A stretch of DNA of 64,000 nucleotides from an uncultured Erythrobacter sp. (GCA_947494705.1 CANLVN010000001.1:496001-560000); one strand, 5' to 3'. Counted from the stretch's first letter, positions 27,308 to 36,986 are shown. Notes: generated by a model from the sequence alone, not told the origin. Numbers and translations are program-made.

Positions 27308-28429
27308 CTAACTGCCAAACAAGGGCAGCGAGATCACGTCGTTCACCGTGACCACCACCATGAATACCAGCACGATCGCGATGCCTGTCCTGTACGCCCA
27401 TTCAGTCGCCTGCGGTCCGACCGGTTTGCGGCGGATCGCTTCGGCGGCGTAGAAGGCCAGGTGCCCGCCATCGAGTGCTGGGATTGGCAGGAAGTTAATG
27501 AATGCCAAATTAAGCGAGATCAGTGCCGCAAAGTTGACGAAGGCAACCAGCCCCAAGCTCATCTGTTCACCCGAATATTTCGCGATCTTGACTGGTCCGC
27601 CAAGCTCCTGAATCGAGCGCTGTCCCGTCACGATCTGGACGATCCCGGTCACCATCATGTCGACAACGTCCCAGCACCGCTCGATGGCGAGCGGAACAGA
27701 TTCGAAAATCCCGACGGGTTCGAGTGTGTATTCGCCGCCCTCGGGCCGGACACCGATCTGGCCAAGTGCGCTCACATTGCCGAAATTATCGCGCAGCTCG
27801 ACACGCGCCGTGGTCAGCGGGATATCGACTTCCTGCCCGGTCCGGTCCACCGTGATGACCATTGCGCGGTCCGGGTGGAGCATGATTTCGTTGCGGATAG
27901 CGTCAAAGTCCGCGACCCCGTCGCCGTCGATCTCGAGGATCGTGTCACCAATCTGCATCCCGGCTTCGCGGGCCACGGATTCCTCTGCGAATTCACCGAC
28001 AGTGCGCGAATCCTCAGCTCCGACGATGGTCGGGTTTCCGTAAATGGCAAAGAACGCCGCGAAGATCGCAATCGCCACGACCAGGTTCGTGACCGGTCCC
28101 GCAGCCACGATCAGCGCGCGTTTCCATAAGGGCGCACCCTGAAATGACCCGGGCTCGGCAATCTCGACCTCGCCCGGTACGCTTGCCGGGTTCATGTCAC
28201 CTTTGAATTGCACATAGCCGCCCAGCGGCAGCGCGGAGAGCTTCCAACGGGTGCCGCGTCGGTCGGTGTAGCCAGCAATTTCCTTGCCGAAGCCGACCGA
28301 GAACGCGTCCGCCTTAACCCCGAACCAGCGGCCCACGAGATAATGGCCCAGTTCGTGCACAGTCACCAGAGGCCCCAGCAACAGCAGGAAGCCGACGAGA
28401 TACATCCAGAAAGGGGGGGATTCAAACAA
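27308..28429 (-). CDS. rseP: Site-2 protease RseP
   Basis: This intramembrane zinc metalloprotease cleaves anti-sigma factors and signal-peptide remnants. The 373-residue protein has H25-E26-x2-H29 (VHELGHY) in the first helix, a PDZ domain in the periplasmic middle (about 115-200), and the third ligand motif NFLPIPALDGG near the C-terminus. The likely start is TTG 28429 inside the end of dxr; the next Met (28405) would shorten the first helix. Confidence 0.94.
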   Translation of the reverse strand: MFESPPFWMYLVGFLLLLGPLVTVHELGHYLVGRWFGVKADAFSVGFGKEIAGYTDRRGTRWKLSALPLGGYVQFKGDMNPASVPGEVEIAEPGSFQGAPLWKRALIVAAGPVTNLVVAIAIFAAFFAIYGNPTIVGAEDSRTVGEFAEESVAREAGMQIGDTILEIDGDGVADFDAIRNEIMLHPDRAMVITVDRTGQEVDIPLTTARVELRDNFGNVSALGQIGVRPEGGEYTLEPVGIFESVPLAIERCWDVVDMMVTGIVQIVTGQRSIQELGGPVKIAKYSGEQMSLGLVAFVNFAALISLNLAFINFLPIPALDGGHLAFYAAEAIRRKPVGPQATEWAYRTGIAIVLVFMVVVTVNDVISLPLFGS

Positions 28430-29585
28430 GTACGGAGTTCTCCAGGCAGTCGCGGGCGCATTGCCGCGCTTCGCTATCGATCGCTAGCACGTCGGCCAGC
28501 GTTCGCGGCGCGCTTGCGCTATAGCGCTCCAGCGTCGATTCCGCCAATGCCGTAATCCGGGTGAACGCAATCTGACCGGCAAGGAACGCCTCGACAGCGA
28601 TCTCGTTTGCGGCGTTGAGGACCGCAGGGGCCGCCCCGCCCGCTTCTATCGACTCGCGTGCGATGCGGGTTGCTGGAAAGCGGCTCTCATCCGGTGCCTC
28701 GAAGGTCAGCTCACCGATGGCGGCAAGGTCGAGCGGTTCGAGCGGCGTGTCCATCCGCTTCGGCCAGGCAAGGCACGAGGCAATCGGCACGCGCATGTCG
28801 GACGGGCCAAGCTGCGCGAGAGTCGAACGGTCCCGATATTCGACCATCGAGTGAATGATGCTTTGCGGATGAACCACGATGCGCAGCCTGTCGAGGCCGA
28901 CGGGGAACAAGTGGAAAGCTTCGATATATTCGAGGCCCTTGTTCATCATCGTGGCGGAATCGACGCTGATCTTGGCGCCCATCGACCAGTTGGGATGCGC
29001 GACCGCTTCGGCCGGGGTTGCAGCGGCAATCGCTTCCGCACTCCATGTGCGCAAAGGCCCGCCACTGGCAGTAAGCGTGATCCGCGCGACATCCTCGATC
29101 CTGCCGCCGGAAAGGCACTGGAAGATCGCGTTGTGCTCGCTGTCGGTGGGCAGGATGGTCGCGCCATGCTTTGCCACGGCAGCAGTCATTACCTCGCCCG
29201 CCGAAACGAGGGCTTCCTTGTTAGCGAGTGCGACCGTGCCACCTCGCTCAATGGCAGCCATTGTCGGAGCAAGACCGGCACAGCCGACAATTGCTGCAAC
29301 GGTCATCTCGACCGGGCGCTGCGCCGCTTCGCAAAGCGCCTGCTGCCCACCAGTGGCTTCGATGCCGCTTCCTTCAAGCGCCTCGCGCAACTCTGGAAGG
29401 CAGTTTTCATCGCCGACCACCGCGACCTTCGCGCCAAATTCGCGTGCCAATGCCGCCAGCTCCGCCGCGCTGCAATTGGCAGTCAGCGCCTCGACCCGCC
29501 ACGCGTCAGGGTTGCGCCGCACAAGATCGAGCGTCGATGCGCCAATCGAGCCGGTGGCTCCGAGAAGGGTGAGCGAGCGTGTCAT
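28422..29585 (-). CDS. dxr: 1-deoxy-D-xylulose-5-phosphate reductoisomerase
   Basis: This enzyme makes 2-C-methyl-D-erythritol 4-phosphate, the committed step of the MEP isoprenoid pathway. The 387-residue protein has the NADPH motif LGATGSIG (8-15), the LANKEALVSAG segment, the metal site around TDSEHNAIFQ, and SVDSATMMNKGLE. The start overlaps the cdsA stop (ATGA); the stop overlaps rseP. Confidence 0.97.
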   Translation of the reverse strand: MTRSLTLLGATGSIGASTLDLVRRNPDAWRVEALTANCSAAELAALAREFGAKVAVVGDENCLPELREALEGSGIEATGGQQALCEAAQRPVEMTVAAIVGCAGLAPTMAAIERGGTVALANKEALVSAGEVMTAAVAKHGATILPTDSEHNAIFQCLSGGRIEDVARITLTASGGPLRTWSAEAIAAATPAEAVAHPNWSMGAKISVDSATMMNKGLEYIEAFHLFPVGLDRLRIVVHPQSIIHSMVEYRDRSTLAQLGPSDMRVPIASCLAWPKRMDTPLEPLDLAAIGELTFEAPDESRFPATRIARESIEAGGAAPAVLNAANEIAVEAFLAGQIAFTRITALAESTLERYSASAPRTLADVLAIDSEARQCARDCLENSVLV

Positions 29586-30310
29586 CCGATGCCTATGAAG
29601 GAAGGTACGACCGCAATCACGAACAGGACGAAGAACACCGCAGTGAAACCGTCGAGCCGGTCGAACAGGCCGCCATGGCCGGGGATGATGCTGCTGGAAT
29701 CCTTCACCCCTGCTCGCCGTTTCATCCAGCTTTCGAAGAAGTCGCCGCTCTGGGCAAGTACGGCGATCAGACAGCCGGAAACCACCGCCAGTCCGATCGC
29801 TCCGAGCGTATAGCCCGGCATGGTCGTCGGGCCAAAGTCCAGGACCTCGATCCCCACCGTGATGATCGAAGCGGCCACCGCCCCGCCGAACAGGCCTGCC
29901 CATGTCTTGGACGGGCTGATGCTCGGCGCTATGCGCGGTCCGCCAATGGCTCGCCCTGCGAAATAGGCGCCCACATCGACGGCGATCACGGGGAAGAGGA
30001 AGGCGACGAGGACGGTCCACATGTCGTAGTTCCAGCGCACCTGCACCATCGCCAGAGCCGCCCCGCCGACATAGAGCGCGCCGACAAACTGCCACACGAC
30101 CTCAGCCAGCGGCGAAATCCCAAAGCGCCTCACCAGCAGGTTCCATTCCCACAGCACCAGTCCGGCAATGAGAACCACGAAGCCGATCCAGAACCACCAG
30201 CCCAACCACAGCGCGATGATCGCCACGCCGAGCATTGCAACCGCCGAAACGAACCGCACAAGCAGGTCGGAAAGCCCCGAAGCCGGAGCGGGGGTATTAC
30301 CGTCCACCAT
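29582..30310 (-). CDS. cdsA: Phosphatidate cytidylyltransferase
   Basis: CdsA makes CDP-diacylglycerol from phosphatidic acid and CTP, the precursor used by PgsA and PssA in this same window. The roughly 242-residue membrane protein has the full signature near its C-terminus: S-W-M-K-R-R-x3-K-D-x4-I-P-G-H-G-G-L-F-D-R-L-D. I chose ATG 30310, which overlaps the end of uppS by 14 bases; longer starts would overlap more deeply. Confidence 0.95.
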   Translation of the reverse strand: MVDGNTPAPASGLSDLLVRFVSAVAMLGVAIIALWLGWWFWIGFVVLIAGLVLWEWNLLVRRFGISPLAEVVWQFVGALYVGGAALAMVQVRWNYDMWTVLVAFLFPVIAVDVGAYFAGRAIGGPRIAPSISPSKTWAGLFGGAVAASIITVGIEVLDFGPTTMPGYTLGAIGLAVVSGCLIAVLAQSGDFFESWMKRRAGVKDSSSIIPGHGGLFDRLDGFTAVFFVLFVIAVVPSFIGIG

Positions 30311-30974
30311 ATCGCCGCTCCCTCCGGGCAAAGTCGTCGAGCGCCTGAGATAGATGCTCAGGCGTGAAATCGGGCCATAGCGTATCGATGAACAGCATCT
30401 CCGCATAGGCTGCCTGCCACAGCAGGAAGTTCGACAGCCGGATCTCGCCGCTGGTACGGATCAGGAGGTCGAGCGGGGGAAGATCGGCCGTGTCCAGCCG
30501 CGCCTCGATGGCTTGGGCAGTCACCTCGCCTGCCTCGGCAGCCTTGGCTGCGGCGCGGGCAATCTCGTCATGCGCGCCATAGTTCAGTGCAACCGCAAGC
30601 CGTTTGGAGCCGCCAGCGGTCTGCGCCAGTGCATCCTCGAGCATTTCGACGATATCGGGCGCGAGCGCCTGCCAGTCGCCGATGATGTGCAGCTTCACGT
30701 CGTTCGCAACGAAGTCGGGCAGGTCCGATTTGATGAACTTGCGCATCAGGTTCATCAGGTCTCCGACCTCATCTTCGGACCGTTTCCAGTTCTCCGAGCT
30801 GAAGGCGTAGAGCGTCAGGCATTCGAGCCCCATCGGCTCAAGCCCGCGGACCAGGCGGCGCACCGCCTCGACCCCGCGCTGGTGCCCGATCGAGCGCGGC
30901 AGTCCGCGCTTCTTCGCCCAGCGGCCATTGCCATCCATGATGATGGCGACATGTTTGGCGCGAACCTCTCCCAA
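30297..30974 (-). CDS. uppS: Isoprenyl (undecaprenyl) diphosphate synthase
   Basis: UppS makes the C55 carrier lipid for peptidoglycan and polysaccharide export. The cis-prenyltransferase motifs are HVAIIMDGNGRWAKKRG (catalytic Asp14), AFSSENWKR, and RTSGEIRLSNFLLWQ. I prefer the TTG at 30974, which has GGGAG 7 bases upstream, giving about 225 residues. A longer frame to 31052 exists but would overlap frr by 59 bases and adds only a basic tail. Confidence 0.93.
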   Translation of the reverse strand: MGEVRAKHVAIIMDGNGRWAKKRGLPRSIGHQRGVEAVRRLVRGLEPMGLECLTLYAFSSENWKRSEDEVGDLMNLMRKFIKSDLPDFVANDVKLHIIGDWQALAPDIVEMLEDALAQTAGGSKRLAVALNYGAHDEIARAAAKAAEAGEVTAQAIEARLDTADLPPLDLLIRTSGEIRLSNFLLWQAAYAEMLFIDTLWPDFTPEHLSQALDDFARRERRYGGR

Positions 30975-30993
30975 ATCGCGTCTCCCTCCCAGC

Positions 30994-31551
30994 TTACTGG
31001 GTGAGGATCTCCTGTTCTTTCTTCGCCGCCGCCTCGTCGGCTTCGGCGACATGGGCGTCGGTCATCTTCTGGACCTCGTCCTCCATGCGCTTGCGCTCGT
31101 CCTCGGAGATGTCCTTTTTCTTCTCGTCGGCCTTCAGGCTCTCCATCGCGTCGCGGCGCACGTTGCGGATGGCGATCTTCGCCTTCTCGGCATATTGCCC
31201 GGCAAGCTTTGCCAATTCCTTGCGCCGCTCTTCGGTCAGGTCGGGCATCGGCAGGCGAATCGTCTGGCCATCGGTCATCGGGTTGAGGCCGAGATTGGCC
31301 TTGCTGATACCCTTCTCGACCGCGCTGACGTTAGCCTTGTCCCACACCTGCACCGCGAGCATGCGCGGTTCGGGTGCGTTGACCGTGGCAACCTGGGCAA
31401 TCGGCATCATCGAGCCATAGACCTCGACCACAACCGGATCGAGCAGGCTGGTGTTGGCGCGGCCCGTGCGCAGGCCCGACAGGTCGCCCTTGAGGCTCTC
31501 TACAGCGCCCTTCATGCGGCGCTCGGTATCTGCCTTGTCGTATTGCGGCAT
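30994..31551 (-). CDS. frr: Ribosome recycling factor
   Basis: RRF splits post-termination ribosomes together with EF-G. The 185-residue protein is colinear with the family: helical domain with [13 protein letters not shown], domain II around 30-105, and the C-terminal helix [17 protein letters not shown]. It lies 6 bases after pyrH on the same strand. Confidence 0.97.
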   Translation of the reverse strand: MPQYDKADTERRMKGAVESLKGDLSGLRTGRANTSLLDPVVVEVYGSMMPIAQVATVNAPEPRMLAVQVWDKANVSAVEKGISKANLGLNPMTDGQTIRLPMPDLTEERRKELAKLAGQYAEKAKIAIRNVRRDAMESLKADEKKKDISEDERKRMEDEVQKMTDAHVAEADEAAAKKEQEILTQ

Positions 31552-31557
31552 TGTCTT

Positions 31558-32289
31558 TCAGTCCTTCTGTACAATCGTCTGGGTGCCCTCGCCCGACAGG
31601 ACGCGGGCAACGTTGCCCTTATCGCGGATCGAGAAGACCACTATCGGAATGTCGTTCTCCCGGCAAAGCGCAACTGCGGTCGCGTCCATCACCTTGAGGT
31701 TGGCGGAAAGCACGCGATCGTAGGAGATCGTGTCGAACCGCTCTGCTTGTGCGTTGTGCTTGGGATCGCTGTCATAGACCCCGTCGACGCTGGTGCCTTT
31801 GAGCAGCGCATCGCAGCCCATCTCGGCCGCGCGCAGGGCAGCACCCGTGTCGGTGGTGAAGAACGGGTTGCCGGTCCCGGCTGCGAAGATGACGATGCGG
31901 CCCTTCTCAAGGTGCCGTTCGGCCCGGCGGCGAATATATGGCTCGCAAACGCTGGACATTGGGATCGCCGACTGCACCCGCGTCTGTACGCCCAAGTTCT
32001 CGAGCGCTGCCTGCATCGCCAACGCGTTCATCACCGTGGCCAGCATTCCCATGTAGTCGCCGGTGGTGCGATCGAGCCCTTTGGCCGCCGCGCTGATCCC
32101 GCGGAAGATGTTGCCGCCGCCGATCACCAGGCAAACCTCTAGCCCGCTATCCTTTGCCGCCTTCACTTCTTCGGCGAGGCTCGCGACGTATTCCGGATCG
32201 ATCCCGTATTCCTGCTCTCCCATCAGGACCTCGCCCGATAGCTTGAGCAGGACGCGCTTGATCGGGGGCATCGCGGAAGGCTGGGTCAT
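31558..32289 (-). CDS. pyrH: UMP kinase
   Basis: PyrH phosphorylates UMP to UDP. The 243-residue amino-acid-kinase-fold protein has [10 protein letters not shown] near the N-terminus, [10 protein letters not shown], and the [19 protein letters not shown] region. ATG 32289 has an AGGA site about 10 bases upstream. It is the first gene of the pyrH-frr-uppS-cdsA-dxr-rseP run, separated from rpsB-tsf by a 2.5 kb opposite-strand insertion. Confidence 0.97.
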   Translation of the reverse strand: MTQPSAMPPIKRVLLKLSGEVLMGEQEYGIDPEYVASLAEEVKAAKDSGLEVCLVIGGGNIFRGISAAAKGLDRTTGDYMGMLATVMNALAMQAALENLGVQTRVQSAIPMSSVCEPYIRRRAERHLEKGRIVIFAAGTGNPFFTTDTGAALRAAEMGCDALLKGTSVDGVYDSDPKHNAQAERFDTISYDRVLSANLKVMDATAVALCRENDIPIVVFSIRDKGNVARVLSGEGTQTIVQKD

Positions 32290-32804
32290 GGGGTGCGGTG
32301 TCCTTTGGTGGGCGCAAGAGCGGGTTGCGCTGCCCTTATCGGGCAGGTCACGCGATGCCAAGGGGATAGGTGTGGGCAGAGCATCAGAAATGGAACGCCC
32401 AACCCCATGCTTTGGAAAACCGCACCGTCCCGATTTACCTAATCTTTTCATGATGTAAGGGCGATCAGGGCCTCCCAATGTGTGACTTTCCAGATATGCA
32501 GCGAGGGAAGGCCTGCGCCGCGAAGGGTCGCACCCGGTACGAAAGAGTTGCGCCTTGTACAGGCACGCACCCGCCAGACCGGCAACCTGAGCCTGCAACA
32601 ATGTCAAAGAACCCGGGCGGTTTAATCGAGAAAGACGACGTAGGAAAAACGGTGCGGTGATGAGCCTGACCACGTGAAAGTGGCTGGAGCACTTTCTCTT
32701 GAATTCGAGCTGCGAAACGCTCAGCGCAAATCGCCTCCGACACTGGCATGAGAGTGATCAGGACGCGGATGACACTCTGCTGACACTAATCTAAAGAAGC
32801 CCGC
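32290..32804. other. 515-base intergenic region between divergent pyrH and HWE kinase genes
   Basis: I find no convincing gene here. It should hold the pyrH-operon promoter on the minus strand and the kinase promoter on the plus strand, but neither matches a consensus well. Two hairpins are visible: CTGCCC/GGGCAG at 32330-32346 and GAAAGTG/CACTTTC at 32676-32696. A 94-codon minus-strand frame at 32465-32749 has no recognisable features. Confidence 0.6.
32676..32696. promoter_or_regulatory. 7-bp inverted repeat upstream of the HWE kinase gene
   Basis: GAAAGTG and CACTTTC are perfectly complementary with a 7-base loop, about 110 bases before the kinase start. It could be a dimeric regulator site or a leader hairpin. 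Confidence 0.3.
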
Positions 32805-33776
32805 ATGCCCGACCTTCGACCTTTTGAGAATCAAAGCGCCGACCACCTCCGCCTCGTTCTCGAGACCAGCCAGATTGGCATCTGGGAACTCGACGTGGGA
32901 TCGGAGCTCGCCGAGAGGAACGCCACACATGATCGGATCTTCGGTTACGATGAGCCGCTGCAAGAATGGCGCTACGAACAGTTTCTTGAGCATGTCGTAA
33001 GAGCGGACAGAGCGAGAGTGGATCGCCTTCAGAAAACGGCCATTGAAGAAGGTCGTGAGTGGTCTTTCGAATGTCAGATCAAGACAGCGAAGGGAAACCT
33101 TCGCTGGATCACCGCAGCCGGCCGTCCGATCAAGGATTCCAGGGGCAATACGATAGGAGTGATCGGGCATGTCGTGGACATTACCAGTTCAAAGCAGAGT
33201 GAGGCGAGGCTTCGACTGATCAGCGAGGAGTTGAACCACCGGGTCCGCAACATGCTGGCCATGATTAAGTCGATGGTCAAAATGACGGCGCGCGGCGCCA
33301 CCGATGTCGAGAGTTTTTCAGAAGTGCTGCAAGGCAGAGTCGGAGCCATGGCCCGCGCCCAGGACTTGATGTCGGGTCACTCCTCGGCCTCATTGCTGCC
33401 AAGCGCCATTCTTGCTGCCGAGCTTTCGGCGTTCGGGTCGTTCGAAAATCAGGTTCACATATCGGTCGAAGACGAGACAGAGCTATCCATGTCTGCTGCG
33501 CAAGGGCTTGCACTGGTCTTCCATGAGCTGTTCACCAACGCCATCAAATATGGTGCGCTTTCTGTCGAAGGTGGACACGTCAATGTCGAAATCCAGGCCA
33601 CCGACACCACCGTTTTTATCGTGTGGAAAGAACGTGGTGGACCTGTACTCGATGCCAAAAGAGACAGTGGATTTGGATCGATACTGATTTCGAAAGCCCT
33701 GGCAGCGGACGGCACCAGCGAGCAGATATTCACACCCGCTGGGCTTGAATGCCGGATAACACTGGACGTGGGCTAA
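32805..33776 (+). CDS. PAS domain HWE-family sensor histidine kinase
   Basis: The 323-residue soluble kinase has an N-terminal PAS domain (about 15-125, with PAC segment GVIGHVVDITSSKQ) and an HWE-type catalytic module. The phosphoacceptor lies in EELNHRVRNMLAMI; the N-box is HELFTNAIKYGALS; the diagnostic W-x-E is in VWKERGG. No membrane segment is present, so it senses a cytosolic signal. HWE/HisKA2 kinases often feed the alphaproteobacterial general stress response through PhyR. No response regulator is adjacent. It is followed after 42 bases by a phosphoesterase gene on the same strand. Confidence 0.9.
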   Translation: MPDLRPFENQSADHLRLVLETSQIGIWELDVGSELAERNATHDRIFGYDEPLQEWRYEQFLEHVVRADRARVDRLQKTAIEEGREWSFECQIKTAKGNLRWITAAGRPIKDSRGNTIGVIGHVVDITSSKQSEARLRLISEELNHRVRNMLAMIKSMVKMTARGATDVESFSEVLQGRVGAMARAQDLMSGHSSASLLPSAILAAELSAFGSFENQVHISVEDETELSMSAAQGLALVFHELFTNAIKYGALSVEGGHVNVEIQATDTTVFIVWKERGGPVLDAKRDSGFGSILISKALAADGTSEQIFTPAGLECRITLDVG

Positions 33777-33818
33777 TCAGGCTTGCACCCCGATCATCTC
33801 GGCAGTGAGAGAGCCCGC

Positions 33819-34703
33819 ATGGAAGAAACCAAGAGAAAACGCCGAGTTTGGCCATGGGTCTTCATCTTGCTAGTTTCAGCTGTGGTCTTGTCCGTCAAAG
33901 CAGGTTTCGACACATTCCGTGATCCGATCATTAGGCATCTAACCTTCGAGAGCGATGCTCTCGCGGCAGGGCATGCGCCCGTGAGGATCGCTTTTCTCAC
34001 CGACATCCATGTGGCCGGGCCCGATATGCCACCAGGACGGCTCGAACGGATCGTTGCGCAAACCAACCTTTTGAGGCCCGACCTGGTGGCGATTAGCGGC
34101 GACCTGGTCAGCGAAAAGCGGACGGCGACGCACATTTACTCAGCAGAAGAGATCGTCGCCCCACTCGGCAAACTCCAAGCGAAATATGGCGTCGTGGTCG
34201 TACCGGGCAATCACGACCACTGGTTCAATTGGCAAAGTTTATCGCGCGAACTGGCGAAATACCCGCAGGTCACGGTTCTCGAAAACGACGCCGCGCAATT
34301 TGGCCCCTTGGCGGTAGCAGGCTTGGACGACGACTACACCGGAAGGGCCGATATCGAAGAAACAGCGATAGCACTTGCGGAATTTCCGGGCGCGCACATT
34401 TGGTTGAGCCATAGCCCTGATGTTTTTCCCTCGCTCCCTGACGATGCGGGTCTCGTGCTTGCCGGGCACACCCACTGCGGACAGATCGCCTATCCGTGGG
34501 GAGGCGCGCCTGCGACAATGTCCGAATACGGCAACCGCTACGCCTGCGGCGTGGTCGAGGAACACGGCAAGGTGCTGGTGACAAGCGCGGGTCTGGGGAC
34601 GAGCCTGCTGCCGGTGAGGCTGTTTACGCAGCCTGAGGTTTGGGTGGTTGAGGTGCGAGGTCCGCAGAAGCGCAGTATCCACGATCACGATCCCTCAAAA
34701 TAA
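33819..34703 (+). CDS. Membrane-anchored metallophosphoesterase (calcineurin-like)
   Basis: The 294-residue protein has one N-terminal membrane helix (about 10-28) and a calcineurin-type fold with all metal motifs: D-I-H (FLTDIHV), GDLVSE, GNHDHW, a histidine in LSHSPD and GHTHCGQ. It resembles the YkuE/YaeI group, some of which cleave lipid-linked phosphates at the membrane. Its substrate is unknown. ATG 33819 has GAGAGA upstream; an earlier TTG does not. It may be co-transcribed with the HWE kinase. Confidence 0.87.
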   Translation: MEETKRKRRVWPWVFILLVSAVVLSVKAGFDTFRDPIIRHLTFESDALAAGHAPVRIAFLTDIHVAGPDMPPGRLERIVAQTNLLRPDLVAISGDLVSEKRTATHIYSAEEIVAPLGKLQAKYGVVVVPGNHDHWFNWQSLSRELAKYPQVTVLENDAAQFGPLAVAGLDDDYTGRADIEETAIALAEFPGAHIWLSHSPDVFPSLPDDAGLVLAGHTHCGQIAYPWGGAPATMSEYGNRYACGVVEEHGKVLVTSAGLGTSLLPVRLFTQPEVWVVEVRGPQKRSIHDHDPSK

Positions 34704-34787
34704 CTTCACTCAATAGCCGCACGTTTCCCACCGAAAAAACTGGGGCGAGTTTGGTCGCGGATTACAATCTCTCGTAATTCGAAAGAG

Positions 34788-34824
34788 AAAAAGGCCGCCG
34801 CAGGTTTCCCTGCGACGGCCTTTT
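34788..34824. terminator. Bidirectional rho-independent terminator
   Basis: A stem of AAAAGGCCG/CGGCCTTTT with an inner GCAGG/CCTGC stem lies between the convergent phosphoesterase and tsf genes, with A- and T-runs on the two sides. Confidence 0.88.
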
Positions 34825-34847
34825 CGTGTTTCTGAAGCCGGAAGGGC

Positions 34848-35774
34848 TTAGCCGCCAACAGCAGCCGCAACTTCTGCTGCGAAGTCGCTTTCTTCCTTCT
34901 CGATGCCTTCGCCGAGCTGGAAGCGGACATAGTCGGTGAGCTTCACCGTGCCGCCATTTTCCTTGCCGAACTTGGCGACGGTGTCTTCGACGCTGGTCTT
35001 GTTGTCCATGACGAACATCTGCGACAGCAGCGCGTTCTCCTTGGCGAACTTCTTGATCGCGCCGTCGACCATCTTTTCCTGCACTTCGGCAGGCTTGCCG
35101 CTTTCGGCAGCCTTTTCCGCGGCAATCGCACGCTCGCGCGCGATCACGTCGGCATCGAGGTCTTCGGCGTTCAGAGCCTGCGGGAACATCGAGGCGATGT
35201 GCATGGCGAGCTGCTTGCCGAACGGCTCAAGCTTGTCGGCCGGCAGGTCGCTTTCGAGAGCGACGAGCACGCCGATCTTGCCGAGGTTTTCTGCAGCGGC
35301 GTTGTGGACGTAGGACACGACAGCGCCCGAGCCGACCGAAACCGACTTGATGCGACGGATCTGCTGGTTCTCACCGATGGTCGCGACATTGTCGGTCAGC
35401 TTGTCGCCGACCGTGCCGCCGCCGGGATAGTCGGCAGCCTTGAGCGCTTCGACATCGTCATTGTCGAGCTTGAGTGCAACAGCGGTCGCGTTGCGCACGA
35501 AGCTCTGGAACTGGTCGTTCTTGGCGACGAAGTCGGTTTCCGAGTTGACTTCGACAGCCACGCCCTTGGTGCCTTCGACAGCAACGCCAACGAGGCCTTC
35601 TGCTGCGGTGCGGCTGGACTTCTTCTGAGCGGTGGCGAGGCCCTTTGCGCGCAGGGCGTCGACGGCGGCTTCGATGTCGCCATTCGCTTCGCTCAGCGCC
35701 TTCTTGGCGTCCATCATGCCCGCGCCGGTCTTTTCGCGCAGGGTCTTCACATCGGCGACGGTGAAATCGGCCAT
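34848..35774 (-). CDS. tsf: Elongation factor Ts
   Basis: EF-Ts recycles EF-Tu-GDP. The 308-residue protein has the N-terminal UBA-like module with [18 protein letters not shown] and the core domain with [10 protein letters not shown]. It follows rpsB after 190 bases. An intergenic hairpin (35800-35832) separates the two, and a strong terminator follows. Confidence 0.97.
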   Translation of the reverse strand: MADFTVADVKTLREKTGAGMMDAKKALSEANGDIEAAVDALRAKGLATAQKKSSRTAAEGLVGVAVEGTKGVAVEVNSETDFVAKNDQFQSFVRNATAVALKLDNDDVEALKAADYPGGGTVGDKLTDNVATIGENQQIRRIKSVSVGSGAVVSYVHNAAAENLGKIGVLVALESDLPADKLEPFGKQLAMHIASMFPQALNAEDLDADVIARERAIAAEKAAESGKPAEVQEKMVDGAIKKFAKENALLSQMFVMDNKTSVEDTVAKFGKENGGTVKLTDYVRFQLGEGIEKEESDFAAEVAAAVGG

Positions 35775-35799
35775 GGGATATTCCTTCTATAGGTCTGGG

Positions 35800-35832
35800 G
35801 CGCCGGGCCCCGCATGGTGGGATGCCCGGCGC
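35800..35832 (-). promoter_or_regulatory. Intergenic hairpin between rpsB and tsf
   Basis: A perfect 9-bp stem (GCGCCGGGC / GCCCGGCGC) with a 15-base loop lies just upstream of tsf. No U-run follows, so it is more likely an attenuator or processing site that sets the rpsB:tsf ratio than a full terminator. Confidence 0.45.
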
Positions 35833-35886
35833 GCTAGTCTTGATTTGTGACGCGCAATTGACTCTGCGCGATGAAAGAGTGCCGGA

Positions 35887-36696
35887 TCAGGCGTTTTCGG
35901 CAGGTGCCGATTCAGCCGGAGGCGTGTGCTCTTCGTTGGCCGGAACCTGCGGCGGAGTTTCGGCAGGCGGGTTTTCCGACGCGCCGAAATCCTCGCCCGA
36001 GGTTTCGACAGCCTTGCCACGACCGGCATTGGCTGCGTCGCCAACCGCCTGGCAATACAGGCGCACGGCGCGCGCCGCATCGTCATTGCCCGGAACCGGA
36101 AACGCGATGCCGCTCGGATCGACATTGGTGTCGAGCACCGCGATCACAGGGATGCCGAGCACGGCGGCTTCCTTGATAGCGAGATCTTCCTTGTTGGCGT
36201 CGATCACGAACATCACGTCGGGAATGCCGCCCATGTCGCGGATACCGCCAAGCGAAAGCTCGAGCTTGTCGCGCTCACGCGTGAGGTTAAGCACTTCCTT
36301 CTTGGTCAGGCCGCTGGTGTCGCCCGAAAGCTGCTCTTCGAGAGTCTTGAGACGCTTGATCGAACCGCTGATCGTCTTCCAGTTGGTGAGCATGCCGCCC
36401 AGCCAACGGTGGTTGACGAAGTGCTGGCCCGACTGGCGAGCAGCTTCGGCGATCGGTTCCTGCGCCTGACGCTTGGTGCCGACGAAGAGAACCTTGCCAC
36501 CTGCACGAACGGTCTGCTCGACGAAGTCCAGAGCGCGCGCGAACAGCGGCACGGTCTGCGACAGGTCGATGATGTGAACCGAGTTGCGGGCGCCGAAGAT
36601 ATACGGCTTCATCCGCGGGTTCCAGCGGTGGGTCTGGTGGCCGAAGTGTGCGCCGGCCTCGATCAATTGCTGCATTGTGACGGTAGTGGCCGCCAT
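35887..36696 (-). CDS. rpsB: 30S ribosomal protein S2
   Basis: S2 is 269 residues here, with [20 protein letters not shown] at the N-terminus (MAATTVT precedes it), [14 protein letters not shown], and [12 protein letters not shown]. The last ~35 residues form a Pro/Glu/Ala-rich extension common in alphaproteobacteria. ATG 36696 is preceded by GGAAAGGAA. The open frame upstream to 36960 is not coding. Confidence 0.97.
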   Translation of the reverse strand: MAATTVTMQQLIEAGAHFGHQTHRWNPRMKPYIFGARNSVHIIDLSQTVPLFARALDFVEQTVRAGGKVLFVGTKRQAQEPIAEAARQSGQHFVNHRWLGGMLTNWKTISGSIKRLKTLEEQLSGDTSGLTKKEVLNLTRERDKLELSLGGIRDMGGIPDVMFVIDANKEDLAIKEAAVLGIPVIAVLDTNVDPSGIAFPVPGNDDAARAVRLYCQAVGDAANAGRGKAVETSGEDFGASENPPAETPPQVPANEEHTPPAESAPAENA

Positions 36697-36895
36697 AGGT
36701 ATTTCCTTTCCGGTTGTTCCTCTGGAAGGCCGTGGAAACTGCGTCTGGCGGAGATCCCGCGTCGCAGCACCGGTATGTGTGGCCGACCATGTGAATTTCG
36801 CAGGCACCCGGACGAGTGATTCGCCCCGTCGCAACCTGCGAGGACGCGCACATAGGGCGGCTTCACCACAAAATCTAGTGCAAAGACGCCCTCTT

Positions 36896-36952
36896 GGAAC
36901 ACAAGTGGAACAAAACGCTTGACCGGGAGGAACACTTAAGGAACAACGCTTG
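36896..36952 (+). repeat. Tandem imperfect GGAACA repeats in the divergent upstream region
   Basis: Two 24-26 bp units, 36896-36921 and 36929-36952, share the layout GGAACAC..., a second GGAACA, then ACGCTTG, offset by 33 bases (about three helical turns). Four GGAACA hexamers result. The last one, with CGTG 17 bases downstream, approximates an EcfG promoter (36940-36965) 22 bases before the ATG at 36987. Confidence 0.45.
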
Positions 36953-36986
36953 GAGAACAAACGTGGTACGAGGTTAAGGAAACGGC

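Noticed and set aside
32480..32491. GTGTGACTTTCC 12-mer also present at 53930-53941, with related sequence near 54017 and 62517
   Set aside because: Shared 12-mers are expected by chance many times in 64 kb; no common gene context.
32465..32749. 94-codon minus-strand frame in the pyrH upstream region
   Set aside because: No ribosome site, no recognisable composition or motif; more likely untranslated spacer.
36697..36960. In-frame upstream extension of rpsB
   Set aside because: S2 begins at the MAATTVT start with a strong ribosome site; the extension is leader sequence.
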